A stretch of 64,000 nt of DNA. Origin: Asanoa siamensis (GTDB taxonomy: Bacteria > Actinomycetota > Actinomycetes > Mycobacteriales > Micromonosporaceae). The first letter of the stretch is position 1. Each line of letters starts with the position of its first letter. The stretch covers positions 55,651-119,650 of the forward strand of contig NZ_BONE01000020.1 of NCBI RefSeq assembly GCF_016862555.1, read 5' to 3'. The notes under the pieces are model-generated. The model saw only the letters and a list, made by a program, of their open reading frames with translations. It did no database searches and was not told where the DNA came from. This document shows, piece after piece, positions 1 to 8,679 of the stretch. A program made the translations under genes and the position numbers.

Positions 1-800
1 AACCGGGACCCGCTGGCCTTCTTGCCCGTCGTGTAGAGCAGCTGCTGCTGGGTGCCGCCCGGCGGGGTCCAGCGCACCCGGAACTGGCCCGAGACCGGCT
101 CGGAGACGTTGCCGGTGAGGTGGTCCGGGTCGCGCAGCACCGCGGACAGCCGCGGCGGGGTGTCGACGTAGGGCCGGCCGGTGCCGGACAGGCAGGCACC
201 ACCGGGAGACATCGACAGGTCGGTCGTCGCCGGTTTCGCCGGTGCCCGGTTCCAGTTGACCCGCAGCAGGGCGTTGGAGCAGAACCGCTTCCAGTGCTCC
301 TTGTTGGACTCGTTCTCGGCCCTGATGCCGAAGGTGGTGCTGGTGCGGTTCTTCGTGACGGCGTCCTTGATCGCGTTGGTGACCTCGAAGACGGTGTTCC
401 GCGTGGTCGACTTGCACGACTGCTCGGCGCCGACGCTCCTGGTCTGCAGGTGGGTCGACCAGGAGGGCATGTTGTTCCAGTTGGTGGAGGCGCTGGCGGC
501 GCCACTCATCTGGTAGATCATGATGTCGCGGGCGGTGTCGTTCCAGCCCCGGGCGAGCGAGACCTGGAACTCCGCCTTGATGATCGTCTTGCCCTTGTAG
601 TTCGAGGGCATGTTGTAGATCAGCCGCTTGATCTCGGAGTTGTTGCACTCCGGGTCAGGGCGGCAGTAGCCGGCGCGCTCGTCGGTCTTGCCGTCGAACT
701 TCGCGTACTCCTCGTTCGGGTAGCCGGAGTCGACCATCGTCCAGAAGCTCGGCGTGGAGCTGGACCACATCGGGTCGATGTAGACCGGGTAGCGGCTGCC
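1..800 (-). pseudogene. Fragment of a secreted DNRLRE/LamG-type protein, truncated at 5' end and cut by window edge
   Basis: The minus strand reads as one open frame across the whole stretch with a typical actinobacterial secreted-protein composition (Trp, Asn, Ser and Thr rich, several Cys). Recognisable pieces are YPVYIDPMW, WTMVDSGYP, the segment KGKTIIKAEF, and WKRFCSNALL. They fit the DNRLRE beta-sandwich region of large secreted proteins that also carry LamG domains. There is no start codon or signal peptide: the frame begins abruptly at about 800, where the sequence changes to another gene on the other strand. The C-terminus lies beyond position 1. By family knowledge the complete protein would be an extracellular wall- or sugar-associated protein, but the exact function is unknown. 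Confidence 0.7.
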
Positions 801-803
801 ACG
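795..803. other. Breakpoint joining two 5'-truncated genes
   Basis: Left of about 800 only the minus strand is coding (DNRLRE-type protein). Right of it only the plus strand is coding (DUF574 methyltransferase tail). Both frames lack their N-terminal parts exactly here, so the two pieces were probably joined by an inversion, deletion or assembly error. Confidence 0.65.
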
Positions 804-1018
804 ACATCAACCGCGCGCAGGCCGACGACATCGTCAGCTTCTGGAACGCGCACGGCACCCCGAAGATCGTCTACCGGAGCTCGGCCCAGATCGCCCGCTT
901 CTTCGAGGGGCTCGACCTCCTCACCCCCGGCGTCGTCCCCTGCTCCCGCTGGCGGCCGGACCCGGGCGACCCGGACCTCGACGTCAACCAGTACTGCGGC
1001 GTCGGCCGTAAGCCGTAG
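800..1018 (+). pseudogene. C-terminal fragment of a DUF574 SAM-dependent methyltransferase
   Basis: The frame codes for about 72 residues ending at TAG 1016-1018. The tail contains the signature FFEGLDLLTPGVVP followed by SRWRPD and ends in GVGRKP. The intact DUF574 protein at 12634-13425 has the equivalent FDGLDLQDPGVVP, RWRADD and GVARKP at its own C-terminus, so the homology can be seen inside this window. The N-terminal SAM-binding Rossmann part is missing and there is no start codon. The fragment cannot be a functional enzyme by itself. Confidence 0.75.
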
Positions 1019-1028
1019 GGCCGCTGCC

Positions 1029-1034
1029 TAGACT
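1029..1034 (+). promoter_or_regulatory. -10 box TAGACT of a leaderless NUDIX transcript
   Basis: TAGACT lies 7 bases before the ATG at 1042, and no Shine-Dalgarno sequence is present. This spacing puts the transcription start at or next to the A of the start codon, as in actinobacterial leaderless mRNAs. Confidence 0.6.
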
Positions 1035-1041
1035 CGGCCGC

Positions 1042-1530
1042 ATGAGTTGGGACGAGTCGTACCACGGCAGGTTGCGGGCCATGGCCGGTGACAGCGAGGT
1101 GCTCATCATGATCGGCGCGCGGTGTGTGCTGCGCGACGAGCAGGGGCGCATCCTGTTGATGAAGCGCAGCGACAACGGGCTGTGGGCCGTGCCCGCCGGC
1201 GGCATCGAGCTGGGCGAGACCGTCCGTGAGTGTGCCGCGCGCGAGGTCTTCGAGGAGACCGGTCTCACGCCGACCGACCTCGTCCCGATCGCGATCCAGA
1301 GCGGTGCCGAGTCCACCGAGACCAACCAGTGGGGGCACACCTACCAGTTCCACATCACCGTCTTCCTCGCCACCGCGTGGACGGGCGAGCTGGTCAGGCA
1401 GACCGACGAGAGCACCGACGCCGCCTGGTTCGCGCCCGACCAGCTGCCCAGCCCGCGGTCCCGCAACGTCGACAGGTCGCTGCGGGTGCTGGAGCACCAC
1501 GACCGCACCGGCACCTTCCTGGCCGAATAG
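1042..1530 (+). CDS. NUDIX hydrolase
   Basis: A 162-residue cytosolic protein of the usual size for a single-domain NUDIX pyrophosphohydrolase. The full Nudix box G-x5-E-x7-REVFEETGL spans about residues 53-75, including the metal-binding Glu residues. These enzymes hydrolyse nucleoside diphosphates linked to another moiety; the substrate cannot be read from the sequence. The start is fixed by the leaderless -10 box TAGACT 7 bases upstream. It converges on the SDR gene, with only 3 bases between the two stops. Confidence 0.9.
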   Translation: MSWDESYHGRLRAMAGDSEVLIMIGARCVLRDEQGRILLMKRSDNGLWAVPAGGIELGETVRECAAREVFEETGLTPTDLVPIAIQSGAESTETNQWGHTYQFHITVFLATAWTGELVRQTDESTDAAWFAPDQLPSPRSRNVDRSLRVLEHHDRTGTFLAE

Positions 1531-1533
1531 CGG

Positions 1534-2277
1534 TCAGAGCCGCGCCAACCCGCCGTCGGCCATGACGGTCTGGCCCGTCACGAAGGCGGCGTCGTCGCTC
1601 GTCAGGAAGGCGACGGTCCCGGCGACGTCGCCGGCCTCGCCGGGCCGTTTGATCGCCTGCGCCTGGGCCACCTGCGACACCGCGTCCGCCGAGCGCTCCG
1701 CGAGCACCCCGGGCGTACGGCTCAGCGTCGGGCCGACCGCGTTGACGGTGATGCCGTCCGCCGCCAGGTCGTTGGCGAGGCCACGGGTCAGCCCGATGAT
1801 GCCCATCTTGCTGGCGAAGTAGTGCGACAGCCCAGGGGTCGCCGTGACGATCGAGTTGGACGTCAGGTTGACGATGCGACCCCAGCCGCCCTGCCGCATC
1901 AGGGGCAGCAGGGCCTTGACCATCAGGTACTGCGAGTCCAGGTTGACCGCCAGCACCCGGCGCCAGGTCGCGTAGTCCAGGTCGCCGATCTCCCGGAACG
2001 GGAAGGTGCCGGCGTTGTTGACGAAGATGTCGGCGCGGCCGAACCGTTCGGCGACCGCGGCCCCGACCGCGGCCGTCCGCAGCGGGTCCGACACGCCGGC
2101 CGCGAAGCCCAGGGCCCGCGGGCCGAGCAGCGCGACCGTCTCCGCGGGCTTCTCGAGGTCGACCGCCACCACGATCGCGCCTCGGGCGTCGAGGTCGCGG
2201 GCGATGGCCTGAACGATGCCGCGGCCGGCCCCGGTGACGACGGCCACCCGCCCCGCGTGCGTCTGTGAGTTGGACAT
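1534..2277 (-). CDS. SDR-family oxidoreductase with altered cofactor glycine motif
   Basis: A 247-residue classical short-chain dehydrogenase. The N-terminal Rossmann motif is TGAGRGI (15-21), then NNAG (87-90), a catalytic Ser near 140, Tyr153 and Lys157 in YFASK, and the C-terminal signature DDAAFVTGQ with a DGG end typical of 3-oxoacyl-reductase-like SDRs. The third glycine of the TGxxxGxG motif is Val (GRGIV), which is unusual and may alter cofactor binding. An AGGAG sequence precedes the ATG. It is the second gene of a two-gene unit behind the MFS transporter, so both are probably under the divergent LysR regulator and act on one small molecule. Confidence 0.88.
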   Translation of the reverse strand: MSNSQTHAGRVAVVTGAGRGIVQAIARDLDARGAIVVAVDLEKPAETVALLGPRALGFAAGVSDPLRTAAVGAAVAERFGRADIFVNNAGTFPFREIGDLDYATWRRVLAVNLDSQYLMVKALLPLMRQGGWGRIVNLTSNSIVTATPGLSHYFASKMGIIGLTRGLANDLAADGITVNAVGPTLSRTPGVLAERSADAVSQVAQAQAIKRPGEAGDVAGTVAFLTSDDAAFVTGQTVMADGGLARL

Positions 2278-2324
2278 GGTGCACTCCTGTCATTCCTGTT
2301 CGACAGTCCACAGTGGGCCGTCAA

Positions 2325-3533
2325 TCATCGAGAGCTCCTGTTTCCTGTGTGGAGCGCGGTCCCTACCGCGGCGGCCGTGCCCAGGGTGAGAGCGGTGCCG
2401 AAGCCGACCATCGTCGGCGCGAGGGCCACGTACCGGATGACGACGCTGAAGGCGACCGACGGCAGGCCCATGCCGGCGTACGCGATGATGAAGAAGACGG
2501 CGAGCACCCCGGCCCGGCTCGCGGGCGCCGCGGCCAGCACCGTCTCCGTGACCGCCGCCTTGAACAGCAGCCCGCCGCCGGCCCCCGCGATGGCCGCACC
2601 GGTCAGGAACAGCCACAGCGCCGGGTGGTAGAGCGCCGTCACCGTGACCGCGAGTCCCGCGGGGAAGAGCACGCTGCCGATCACCATCAGCCGCCGGGGA
2701 GCGACGGGCCCGAGCAGGAGTTGCGCGCCCGCCGAAGCGGCGAACGCGGCGAACGGCGCCAGGCCCAGCACGAACGACGACGTGACGCCGAGCTCGCCGC
2801 GCAGCACGACCGCGCCGAGCGACGAGAAGAAGCCCATCAGCGCGAACGCGAAGAACCCCACGACCGCCGCGGCGGCGAACAACCGGGCGCCGCCCGGCCG
2901 CAGCGCGAACCGCCGGCCATCGGGTGCCGCGCGCGGGTCGACGGTCTCCGGCGTCACCGCCACCAGCACCAGGAGGCCGGCTATGACGACGGCGAGGACG
3001 AGGTACGAGGTGACCAGCGGCCCCGGCACCCACTGCGCCAGCGCGCCGGCCAGCAACGGCCCGAGCGCCAGACCGCCGAGGTTGGCCACCGCCGACGTCA
3101 GCATCGGCACACCCGAACCGGTGCGCTCCGGGTGGGCCGCGCCGTAGAGGTCGGTCAGGTACGCCGTCGCGGTGGACGCCATCAGCCCGACCGCGACGCC
3201 GGTCAGCACCCGCCCGACGATCAGCCCGGGCAGGTCGGGCCAGGCGGCCATGACGAGCGCGGCGACGATGCCGACGGCGAGCCCGGGCGCGATGATCCGG
3301 CGGCGGCCGAACCGGTCCGAGAGGTGCCCGAGGGTGCCGAAGCTGACCGCGGCGCCTGCCACCATCGCCGCGAACGCGATCGTCACCTGCATGGGGCCGA
3401 AGTGGTCGCGGGCCTGGTAGAGCGGCCAGAGCGGGGTCGGGAGCGTGCCGAAGGCCATCAGGGCGCCGAACGCGACCGCGACGAACCAGAAACCGTGGCT
3501 CGTGCGGGCCCGCGGAAGAGAAAGAACTGTCAC
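2325..3533 (-). CDS. MFS transporter (drug/metabolite efflux type)
   Basis: A 402-residue membrane protein with about 12 hydrophobic segments. The MFS loop 2-3 motif A (GHLSDRFGRRR) is at about residues 68-78, between the second and third helices. It is probably a drug:H+ antiporter or small-metabolite exporter. It is the first gene of a unit with the SDR oxidoreductase 47 bases downstream and is divergently transcribed from a LysR regulator across a 91-bp intergenic region containing two dyads. This arrangement is a common design for an inducible export/detoxification pair. Substrate unknown. Confidence 0.88.
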   Translation of the reverse strand: MTVLSLPRARTSHGFWFVAVAFGALMAFGTLPTPLWPLYQARDHFGPMQVTIAFAAMVAGAAVSFGTLGHLSDRFGRRRIIAPGLAVGIVAALVMAAWPDLPGLIVGRVLTGVAVGLMASTATAYLTDLYGAAHPERTGSGVPMLTSAVANLGGLALGPLLAGALAQWVPGPLVTSYLVLAVVIAGLLVLVAVTPETVDPRAAPDGRRFALRPGGARLFAAAAVVGFFAFALMGFFSSLGAVVLRGELGVTSSFVLGLAPFAAFAASAGAQLLLGPVAPRRLMVIGSVLFPAGLAVTVTALYHPALWLFLTGAAIAGAGGGLLFKAAVTETVLAAAPASRAGVLAVFFIIAYAGMGLPSVAFSVVIRYVALAPTMVGFGTALTLGTAAAVGTALHTGNRSSR

Positions 3534-3572
3534 GTCTCATGCCAACGGATGGCCTGGCCGAACCTTATTCAG

Positions 3573-3592
3573 CTCCAGCACGAATGCTGGAG
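3573..3592. promoter_or_regulatory. Perfect 8-4-8 palindrome in the lysR/MFS divergent promoter
   Basis: CTCCAGCA-CGAA-TGCTGGAG is a perfect inverted repeat between the divergent starts at 3533 and 3625. It is a likely binding site for the LysR protein or its partner. Confidence 0.5.
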
Positions 3593-3601
3593 ATAGCTTC
3601 C

Positions 3602-3619
3602 ATCTCCGTGAGAGATAAT
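3602..3619 (+). promoter_or_regulatory. T-N11-A LysR box overlapping the -10 element of lysR
   Basis: ATCTC-CGTGA-GAGAT (3602-3616) is a dyad of the T-N11-A type, with T at 3603 and A at 3615. It overlaps GATAAT (3614-3619), which lies 5 bases before the ATG at 3625. Binding here would block the regulator's own promoter, so autorepression is likely. An overlapping AGAT-N7-ATCT dyad starts at 3591. Confidence 0.55.
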
Positions 3620-3624
3620 GGGGC

Positions 3625-4509
3625 ATGGAGCTGCGGAACCTCCGGCACTTCGTCGCCCTCGCCGACGAGCGGAGCTTCACCCGGGCCGCCGCGCGCGAGT
3701 TGATCGTGCAGTCCGGCCTGTCGACCTCGGTGCGGGCGCTGGAGAAGGACGTCGGCGCCCGGCTCTTCGTGCGCGGCACCCGCCCGGTCCGGCTCACCGC
3801 CGCCGGCGAGGCCCTGCTGGTCGAGGCCCGCCGCACGCTGGCCGCGGCCGACGCCGCCCGGCAGGCGGTGCGCGAGGTCGAGGGTGTGCTGTCGGGTCGC
3901 CTCACGGTCGGCACCATCGAGAGCAGCGGCCACACGCTGCCGTTCACGCTCTGGCTCGCCGAGTTCGCGCTCGCCCATCCCGGCGTCGAGATCGCGACGA
4001 TCCAGCGACCCGCGCTGACGATGATCGAGATGGTGGCCGGCGGGGAGATCGACTGCGCGCTGCTGCCCGCGACCCCCGACGCCGGCCTGGCCGTACTCCC
4101 GCTGGTCGCCGATCCGATCGTCCTCGCCTGCGCGCCCGACCACCCGCTCGCCGGGGAACCGACGGTCCGGCTGGCCCGACTCGACGGTGAGCGGTTCGTC
4201 GACACACCGCGCGGCTGGGTGATCCGGGCGCAGGTCGACGACGCGTTCCGGGCGGCCGGCCTCACGCGGCGGATCGTCTGCGAGGTCAGCGACTGGCTCA
4301 CGGTCGTCGACCTGGTCGCAGCCGGCGTCGGCGTCGCGCTGATCCCCGAGGGCCTCAACCTGCCCCGCCGACCGCACCTGATCCCCCTGGCCGACGTGCA
4401 CCTGGAACGCCGCCTCGACGTCGTCTATCCCGCCGGGGCCGCCGCGAGCCCGGCCACCCGCCGGTTCGTCGCCCTTCTCGAGCAACGCCGACGCGCGAAC
4501 GGAAGCTGA
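3625..4509 (+). CDS. LysR-family transcriptional regulator
   Basis: A 294-residue LysR-type protein of normal length. The N-terminal winged helix-turn-helix (about 1-60) has the family hallmarks FVALADERSFTRAA, LSTSVRALEKDVGARLFVR and LTAAGEALL. It is followed by a coiled linker and a substrate-binding domain of periplasmic-binding-protein fold (about 90-290). The gene is divergent from the MFS-SDR unit, which is its probable target. The promoter has a GATAAT box close to the start codon and a LysR-type dyad over it, suggesting autoregulation. The inducer is unknown. Confidence 0.92.
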   Translation: MELRNLRHFVALADERSFTRAAARELIVQSGLSTSVRALEKDVGARLFVRGTRPVRLTAAGEALLVEARRTLAAADAARQAVREVEGVLSGRLTVGTIESSGHTLPFTLWLAEFALAHPGVEIATIQRPALTMIEMVAGGEIDCALLPATPDAGLAVLPLVADPIVLACAPDHPLAGEPTVRLARLDGERFVDTPRGWVIRAQVDDAFRAAGLTRRIVCEVSDWLTVVDLVAAGVGVALIPEGLNLPRRPHLIPLADVHLERRLDVVYPAGAAASPATRRFVALLEQRRRANGS

Positions 4510-4527
4510 CGCCGCCCGTACGGCACG

Positions 4528-6117
4528 ATGCTGCCTATGGAGGGTTTGCTGCTCGTCGTGGTGCTCGGCGCGACGGTCCTGGTGGGCACCACGATCGGCC
4601 GGCGCTACAGCGTCGCGCCGCCGGTGCTGCTCATCACGATCGGCGGGCTGCTGGGGCTGATCCCCGCGCTCGGCGACGTGCGGCTGCCGCCCGACGTCGT
4701 GCTGCTGCTGTTCCTGCCGCCGATCCTCTACTGGGAGAGCCTCAACACCAGCCTGCGGGAGATCCGGTCCAACCTGCGGGTGATCATCCTGTCGGCGGTC
4801 GTGCTGGTGATCGTCACGATGGTCACCGTCTCGTACGCGTTGCAGGCAGCCGGCGTGGCCGCCTCCGCGGCCTGGATCCTCGGCGCGGCGCTGGCGCCCA
4901 CCGACGCGGCCGCCGTGGCCGGCCTCGCGAAGCGGATGCCGCGCCGGGCGTTGACGACCCTGCGGGCCGAGAGCCTGATCAACGACGGTACGGCGCTCGT
5001 GCTGTTCGCGGTCGCCACCGGCGCCCTGATCGACAACCACATCCCCGGCCCGGCCGCGCTCACGGCGGAGTTGCTCTGGTCTTCGCTCGCGGCGATCGCG
5101 GTCGGCCTCGTCGTCGGCTACGGCGTGGTGGCGATCCGGCGCTACGTCGACGATCCGCAGCGCGAGGGCGGCCTGAGCATCCTGACCCCGTTCCTCGCGT
5201 TCCTGGTCGCGGAGGTCATCCACACGAGCGGCGTGGTGGCCGTCGTGGTCGCCGGGCTGGTGCTCTCGTGGGCCGGCCCGCGGGTGATCCGGGCCCGCTC
5301 GCGGCTCGAGGCGTTCTCGTTCTGGGACCTGGGCACCTTCATGCTCAACGGCAGCCTGTTCGTGCTGGTGGGAGTGCAGATCCCCAACGCGGTACGCGGC
5401 ATCGACCAGCACGCGATCGGCCACGCGGTCGGCATCGCGCTGCTGACCGCCGCGGTCGTCATCGCGACCCGGCTGGCCTGGTCACAGGTCGTCGCCTGGG
5501 TCCTGCGGCTCGTCGACCGGCGTCCGGCGCAACGGGCCCGTCGGGTCGGTTGGAAGGTACGCACGGCCAGCGGCTGGGCCGGTTTCCGTGGCGCGGTCTC
5601 GCTCGCGGCGGCGCTCGCGGTGCCGGTCACCCTCGCCGACGGTCGCCCGTACGAGGAACGCTCTCTGATCATCTTCTGTGCGACGGTCGTCATCGTGGTC
5701 ACCGTGCTCCTGCAGGGACTGACGCTGCCGATGGTCGTCCGCTGGGCGGGGATGACCGGCGACGAGGACCGCGCGGAGGAGACGCGCCAGGCCCGGATCC
5801 GGGCGTCGGAGGCGGCCCTGGCGGCACTGCCGGAGATCGCGGCCCGCTTCGGCGCACCCGGCGAGGTCACTGATCGGATCCGCACCGACTACGAGGGCCA
5901 CGTGGCCGAGCTCCGCACCGAGGGCACCGAACACGGCGTCGTGTCCTGGCTGGACCAGGTCGACCGCCGGGTCCGCCTGGAGGTCCTCGACACGAAACGC
6001 CGCGCCATCACGAAGATGCGCGACGATCGCGAGATCGACGACATCGTCCTGCGCGACCTCCAGGCCTCGATGGACATCGAGGAGGTCCGCCTGCTAGGCC
6101 CCGCCCCCACCGACTAG
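4528..6117 (+). CDS. CPA1-type Na+/H+ antiporter
   Basis: A 529-residue membrane protein with about 12 helices up to residue 400 and a charged cytosolic C-terminal region of about 130 residues. It carries the family motifs APTDAAAV and ESLINDGTALVLF, the latter with the Asn-Asp pair that carries the transported ion in NhaP/NhaA-fold exchangers, and a later helix GFRGAVSLAAAL. It exchanges protons for sodium (or potassium) and supports pH and salt homeostasis. The start could also be ATG 4537; the two differ by three residues. It follows lysR by 18 bases but has no evident functional link to it. Confidence 0.88.
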   Translation: MLPMEGLLLVVVLGATVLVGTTIGRRYSVAPPVLLITIGGLLGLIPALGDVRLPPDVVLLLFLPPILYWESLNTSLREIRSNLRVIILSAVVLVIVTMVTVSYALQAAGVAASAAWILGAALAPTDAAAVAGLAKRMPRRALTTLRAESLINDGTALVLFAVATGALIDNHIPGPAALTAELLWSSLAAIAVGLVVGYGVVAIRRYVDDPQREGGLSILTPFLAFLVAEVIHTSGVVAVVVAGLVLSWAGPRVIRARSRLEAFSFWDLGTFMLNGSLFVLVGVQIPNAVRGIDQHAIGHAVGIALLTAAVVIATRLAWSQVVAWVLRLVDRRPAQRARRVGWKVRTASGWAGFRGAVSLAAALAVPVTLADGRPYEERSLIIFCATVVIVVTVLLQGLTLPMVVRWAGMTGDEDRAEETRQARIRASEAALAALPEIAARFGAPGEVTDRIRTDYEGHVAELRTEGTEHGVVSWLDQVDRRVRLEVLDTKRRAITKMRDDREIDDIVLRDLQASMDIEEVRLLGPAPTD

Positions 6118-6147
6118 GTCCGCGCGGCGGAGCGGTGCGGGGACGCT

Positions 6148-6153
6148 TAGACT
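6148..6153 (+). promoter_or_regulatory. -10 box TAGACT of the leaderless hydroxyacid oxidase transcript
   Basis: TAGACT ends 7 bases before ATG 6161 and no ribosome-binding site is visible. It is the same arrangement as at 1029. Confidence 0.6.
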
Positions 6154-6160
6154 GCGGTCG

Positions 6161-7369
6161 ATGGGTACGCGACACGTGCGCAGGCGGGTGCCGCGCTGGT
6201 CCGAGCTTCGGCCGCTCGTGCGCGTCGAGGCTCCGGCCTGGCGGGCCGGTGCCCGGGTGGGTCGGGCGGCCAGCATCGCCGACCTGCGGCTGATCGCGCG
6301 GCGGCGGGTGCCGCGGGCCGTGTTCGACTACGTCGACGGCGCCGCCGAGAGTGAGGTCAGCCTCGCCCGTGCGCGGGCCGCCTTCGGGCGCGTCGAGTTC
6401 CGGCCCCGCGTGCTGCGCGACGTCGCCGATCCCGACCTCACCACCACCCTGCTCGGCCGGCCCGCCAGCATGCCGGTCGTGCTGGCGCCGACCGGGTTCA
6501 CGCGGATGATGCACCACGACGGCGAGCACGCGGTGGCCGCCGCGGCGGCGGCCGCCGGGGTCCCGTACACCCTGTCCACGATGGGCACCGTGACCCCGGA
6601 GGAGCTGGACGGGGGCGACCGCTGGTTCCAGCTCTATCTCTGGCGCGACCGCGGCGCGGCGAAAGACCTCGTGACCCGGGCGAAGGCGAGCGGCTACCGC
6701 GCCCTGATGCTGACCGTCGACACCCCCGTGTCCGGCGCCCGGCTGCGCGACGTCCGCAACGGGCTGACCATCCCGCCGAACCTGACCCTGCGGACGATGG
6801 CCGGGATCGCCCGGCACCCGCGCTGGTGGTTCAACCTCCTCACCACTCCCCCGCTCCGGTTCGCGTCGCTGAGCAGCACCGACGGCGCCCTCGCGGACCT
6901 GGTCGACCGGGTCTTCGACCCGCGGGCCACGATCGCCGACCTCGAGTGGCTGCGCGACACCTGGAAAGGGCCGTTGATCGTCAAGGGGATCCAGAGCGCC
7001 GCGGACGCCGTACGGGTCGTCGACGCCGGAGCCGACGCCGTCGTCGTGTCCAACCACGGCGGGCGGCAGCTCGACCGCGCCCCGACGCCGCTCGAGGAGC
7101 TGCCGGCGGTCGCGGCGGCGGTCGGCGGGCGCGCCGAGGTCTACGTGGACGGCGGCGTGCTCACCGGCGCCGACGTCGCCGCCGCCGTCGGGCTCGGCGC
7201 CCGCGCCTGCCTCGTCGGCCGGGCCTACCTCTACGGGCTGATGGCCGGCGGCGAGGCCGGCGTCACCCGCGCGCTCGACCTCCTCCGCGCCGACCTGCGT
7301 CGCACGCTGGCCCTGCTCGGCCTGCGCGACCCGGGTCAGCTCGGGCCCGACAGTGTCCGCCTGCGATAG
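6161..7369 (+). CDS. FMN-dependent alpha-hydroxyacid oxidase/dehydrogenase (LldD-like)
   Basis: A 402-residue TIM-barrel flavoprotein. It has the N-terminal DYVDGAAESE block, the FMN-binding APTGF and QLYLWRD segments, the VDTPVSGARLRDVRNG loop, the SNHGGRQLD active-site motif with the catalytic histidine at about residue 299, and the phosphate-binding DGGV and GRAYLYG segments. Such enzymes oxidise L-lactate, glycolate, mandelate or related 2-hydroxyacids to 2-oxoacids. It heads a run of redox genes (Fe-S protein, FAD oxidase, LLM oxidoreductase), which suggests that it feeds electrons or product into a shared 2-hydroxyacid pathway. Exact substrate unknown; a mycofactocin MftD role is not supported, as no mftABC is visible. 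Confidence 0.88.
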   Translation: MGTRHVRRRVPRWSELRPLVRVEAPAWRAGARVGRAASIADLRLIARRRVPRAVFDYVDGAAESEVSLARARAAFGRVEFRPRVLRDVADPDLTTTLLGRPASMPVVLAPTGFTRMMHHDGEHAVAAAAAAAGVPYTLSTMGTVTPEELDGGDRWFQLYLWRDRGAAKDLVTRAKASGYRALMLTVDTPVSGARLRDVRNGLTIPPNLTLRTMAGIARHPRWWFNLLTTPPLRFASLSSTDGALADLVDRVFDPRATIADLEWLRDTWKGPLIVKGIQSAADAVRVVDAGADAVVVSNHGGRQLDRAPTPLEELPAVAAAVGGRAEVYVDGGVLTGADVAAAVGLGARACLVGRAYLYGLMAGGEAGVTRALDLLRADLRRTLALLGLRDPGQLGPDSVRLR

Positions 7370-7428
7370 CCCTTTACGCGCACGGGCCGCACGGGGCACC
7401 ATGGTGGCGCGACCTTGGGAGGACGACG

Positions 7429-8679
7429 ATGTCTTCGACCGAACGCGCGCAGGGTCCCACGGGTGGGACCGACGACGGGCCCGGCACGGCCGAGTTCGTC
7501 CAGGAATGGCGTAATGCCGCCTACAACTGCTACAGCTCGGGGCACAAGTTCTGCCGCGAGGTCTGCCCCGTGATGCAGGTGACCCGCAACGAGGTGCACA
7601 CCCCTACGGCCTTCCACGCCAACGTCGTGGCGATGGAGCAAGGGCTGCTGTCCATTGAGGACGTCGCTCGCGACTACGTGCACTGCACCCAGTGCGGTGC
7701 CTGCGAGCTGCGCTGCCCCAACACGCTCTACACCGGTGACTTCTACCGCTTCCGCACCCGGACGGTGCAGCTCGTCAAGGCCGTCCGCGCCCTCGCCGTC
7801 GACCAGGGCATCCACCAGCCCGGCTGGCAGCGCTGGGTCGAGGAGACCGACCGGCAGCGGTCCGAGCCGGTGCTCGGCGAGGTGCCGGTCAGCCAGGAGC
7901 ACGTGGCCGACTGGGCGGCGGGCCTCAACCTGCCGGTCGGCGGCGAGACCATCCTGTTCTGCGACTGCGAGGGCGCGTTCCACCGCACGTCGGTGCCCCG
8001 GGCGGCGGCCATGCTGCTCAAGGCGGCCGGTGTCGAGTTCGGACTCATGCGCGAGCAGTGGTGCTGCGGCGGGCCGGCCGCCGAGATGGGCTACACCGAC
8101 CGCGCACGCGAGTTCGCCCGCCACAACGTCGACGACTGGCGGGCCGTCGGCGCGCGCCGGATCATCGTCTTCGACCCGCACGACTACATCACGTTCACCG
8201 AGGACTACCCGGCCTGGTTCGGCGACGACTACGACTTCGAGATCGTGCTCTTCGTCGAGCTCCTGGCCGAGCTGGTCCGGGACGGGCGCATCCAGCTCAC
8301 CCGGCCCGTCGACCGGACCGTCACCTACCACGACGCCTGCCGGCTCAACAAACGCAAGGGCGTCCACGCGGCCCCGCGCGAGATCCTGAGAGCCGTTCCC
8401 GGCCTCACCTTCAAGGACGTCGACCACGTCACCCAGTGGTCCTACTGCTCGGGCGCCGGCGGCGGGCTGCCGATCGAGCGTCCCGACCTCACCGCGGAGA
8501 TCAGCCGGCGGCGCGTCGAGCGGGCCGCCGACCTCGGCGTCGACACCCTGGTCAGCGCCTGCGTGTGGTCCGAGCGACCGTTGACCGAACAGGGCGGCAA
8601 GCGCGACGACCCCATCCAGGTGCTCGACCTGCTGGAGATCGTCGCCCTGTCGGCCGGGCTGGCGGAGGAGCCGGCATGA
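7429..8679 (+). CDS. (Fe-S)-binding protein, HdrD/GlcF-like
   Basis: A 416-residue cytosolic electron-transfer subunit. A canonical ferredoxin motif C86-x2-C89-x2-C92-x3-C96-P is present. The expected first cluster motif is altered: Cys34, Cys42 and Cys46-Pro, with Ser37 where the second Cys normally sits, so it may bind a different cluster or none. The C-terminal half has CCG-type elements (CCGGPAAEMGY, YHDACRLNKRKG, YCSGAGGG). The start is chosen from GGGAGG 7 bases before ATG 7429. The stop overlaps the ATG of the FAD oxidase (ATGA), implying a two-subunit complex like glycolate or D-lactate dehydrogenase. Confidence 0.85.
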   Translation: MSSTERAQGPTGGTDDGPGTAEFVQEWRNAAYNCYSSGHKFCREVCPVMQVTRNEVHTPTAFHANVVAMEQGLLSIEDVARDYVHCTQCGACELRCPNTLYTGDFYRFRTRTVQLVKAVRALAVDQGIHQPGWQRWVEETDRQRSEPVLGEVPVSQEHVADWAAGLNLPVGGETILFCDCEGAFHRTSVPRAAAMLLKAAGVEFGLMREQWCCGGPAAEMGYTDRAREFARHNVDDWRAVGARRIIVFDPHDYITFTEDYPAWFGDDYDFEIVLFVELLAELVRDGRIQLTRPVDRTVTYHDACRLNKRKGVHAAPREILRAVPGLTFKDVDHVTQWSYCSGAGGGLPIERPDLTAEISRRRVERAADLGVDTLVSACVWSERPLTEQGGKRDDPIQVLDLLEIVALSAGLAEEPA

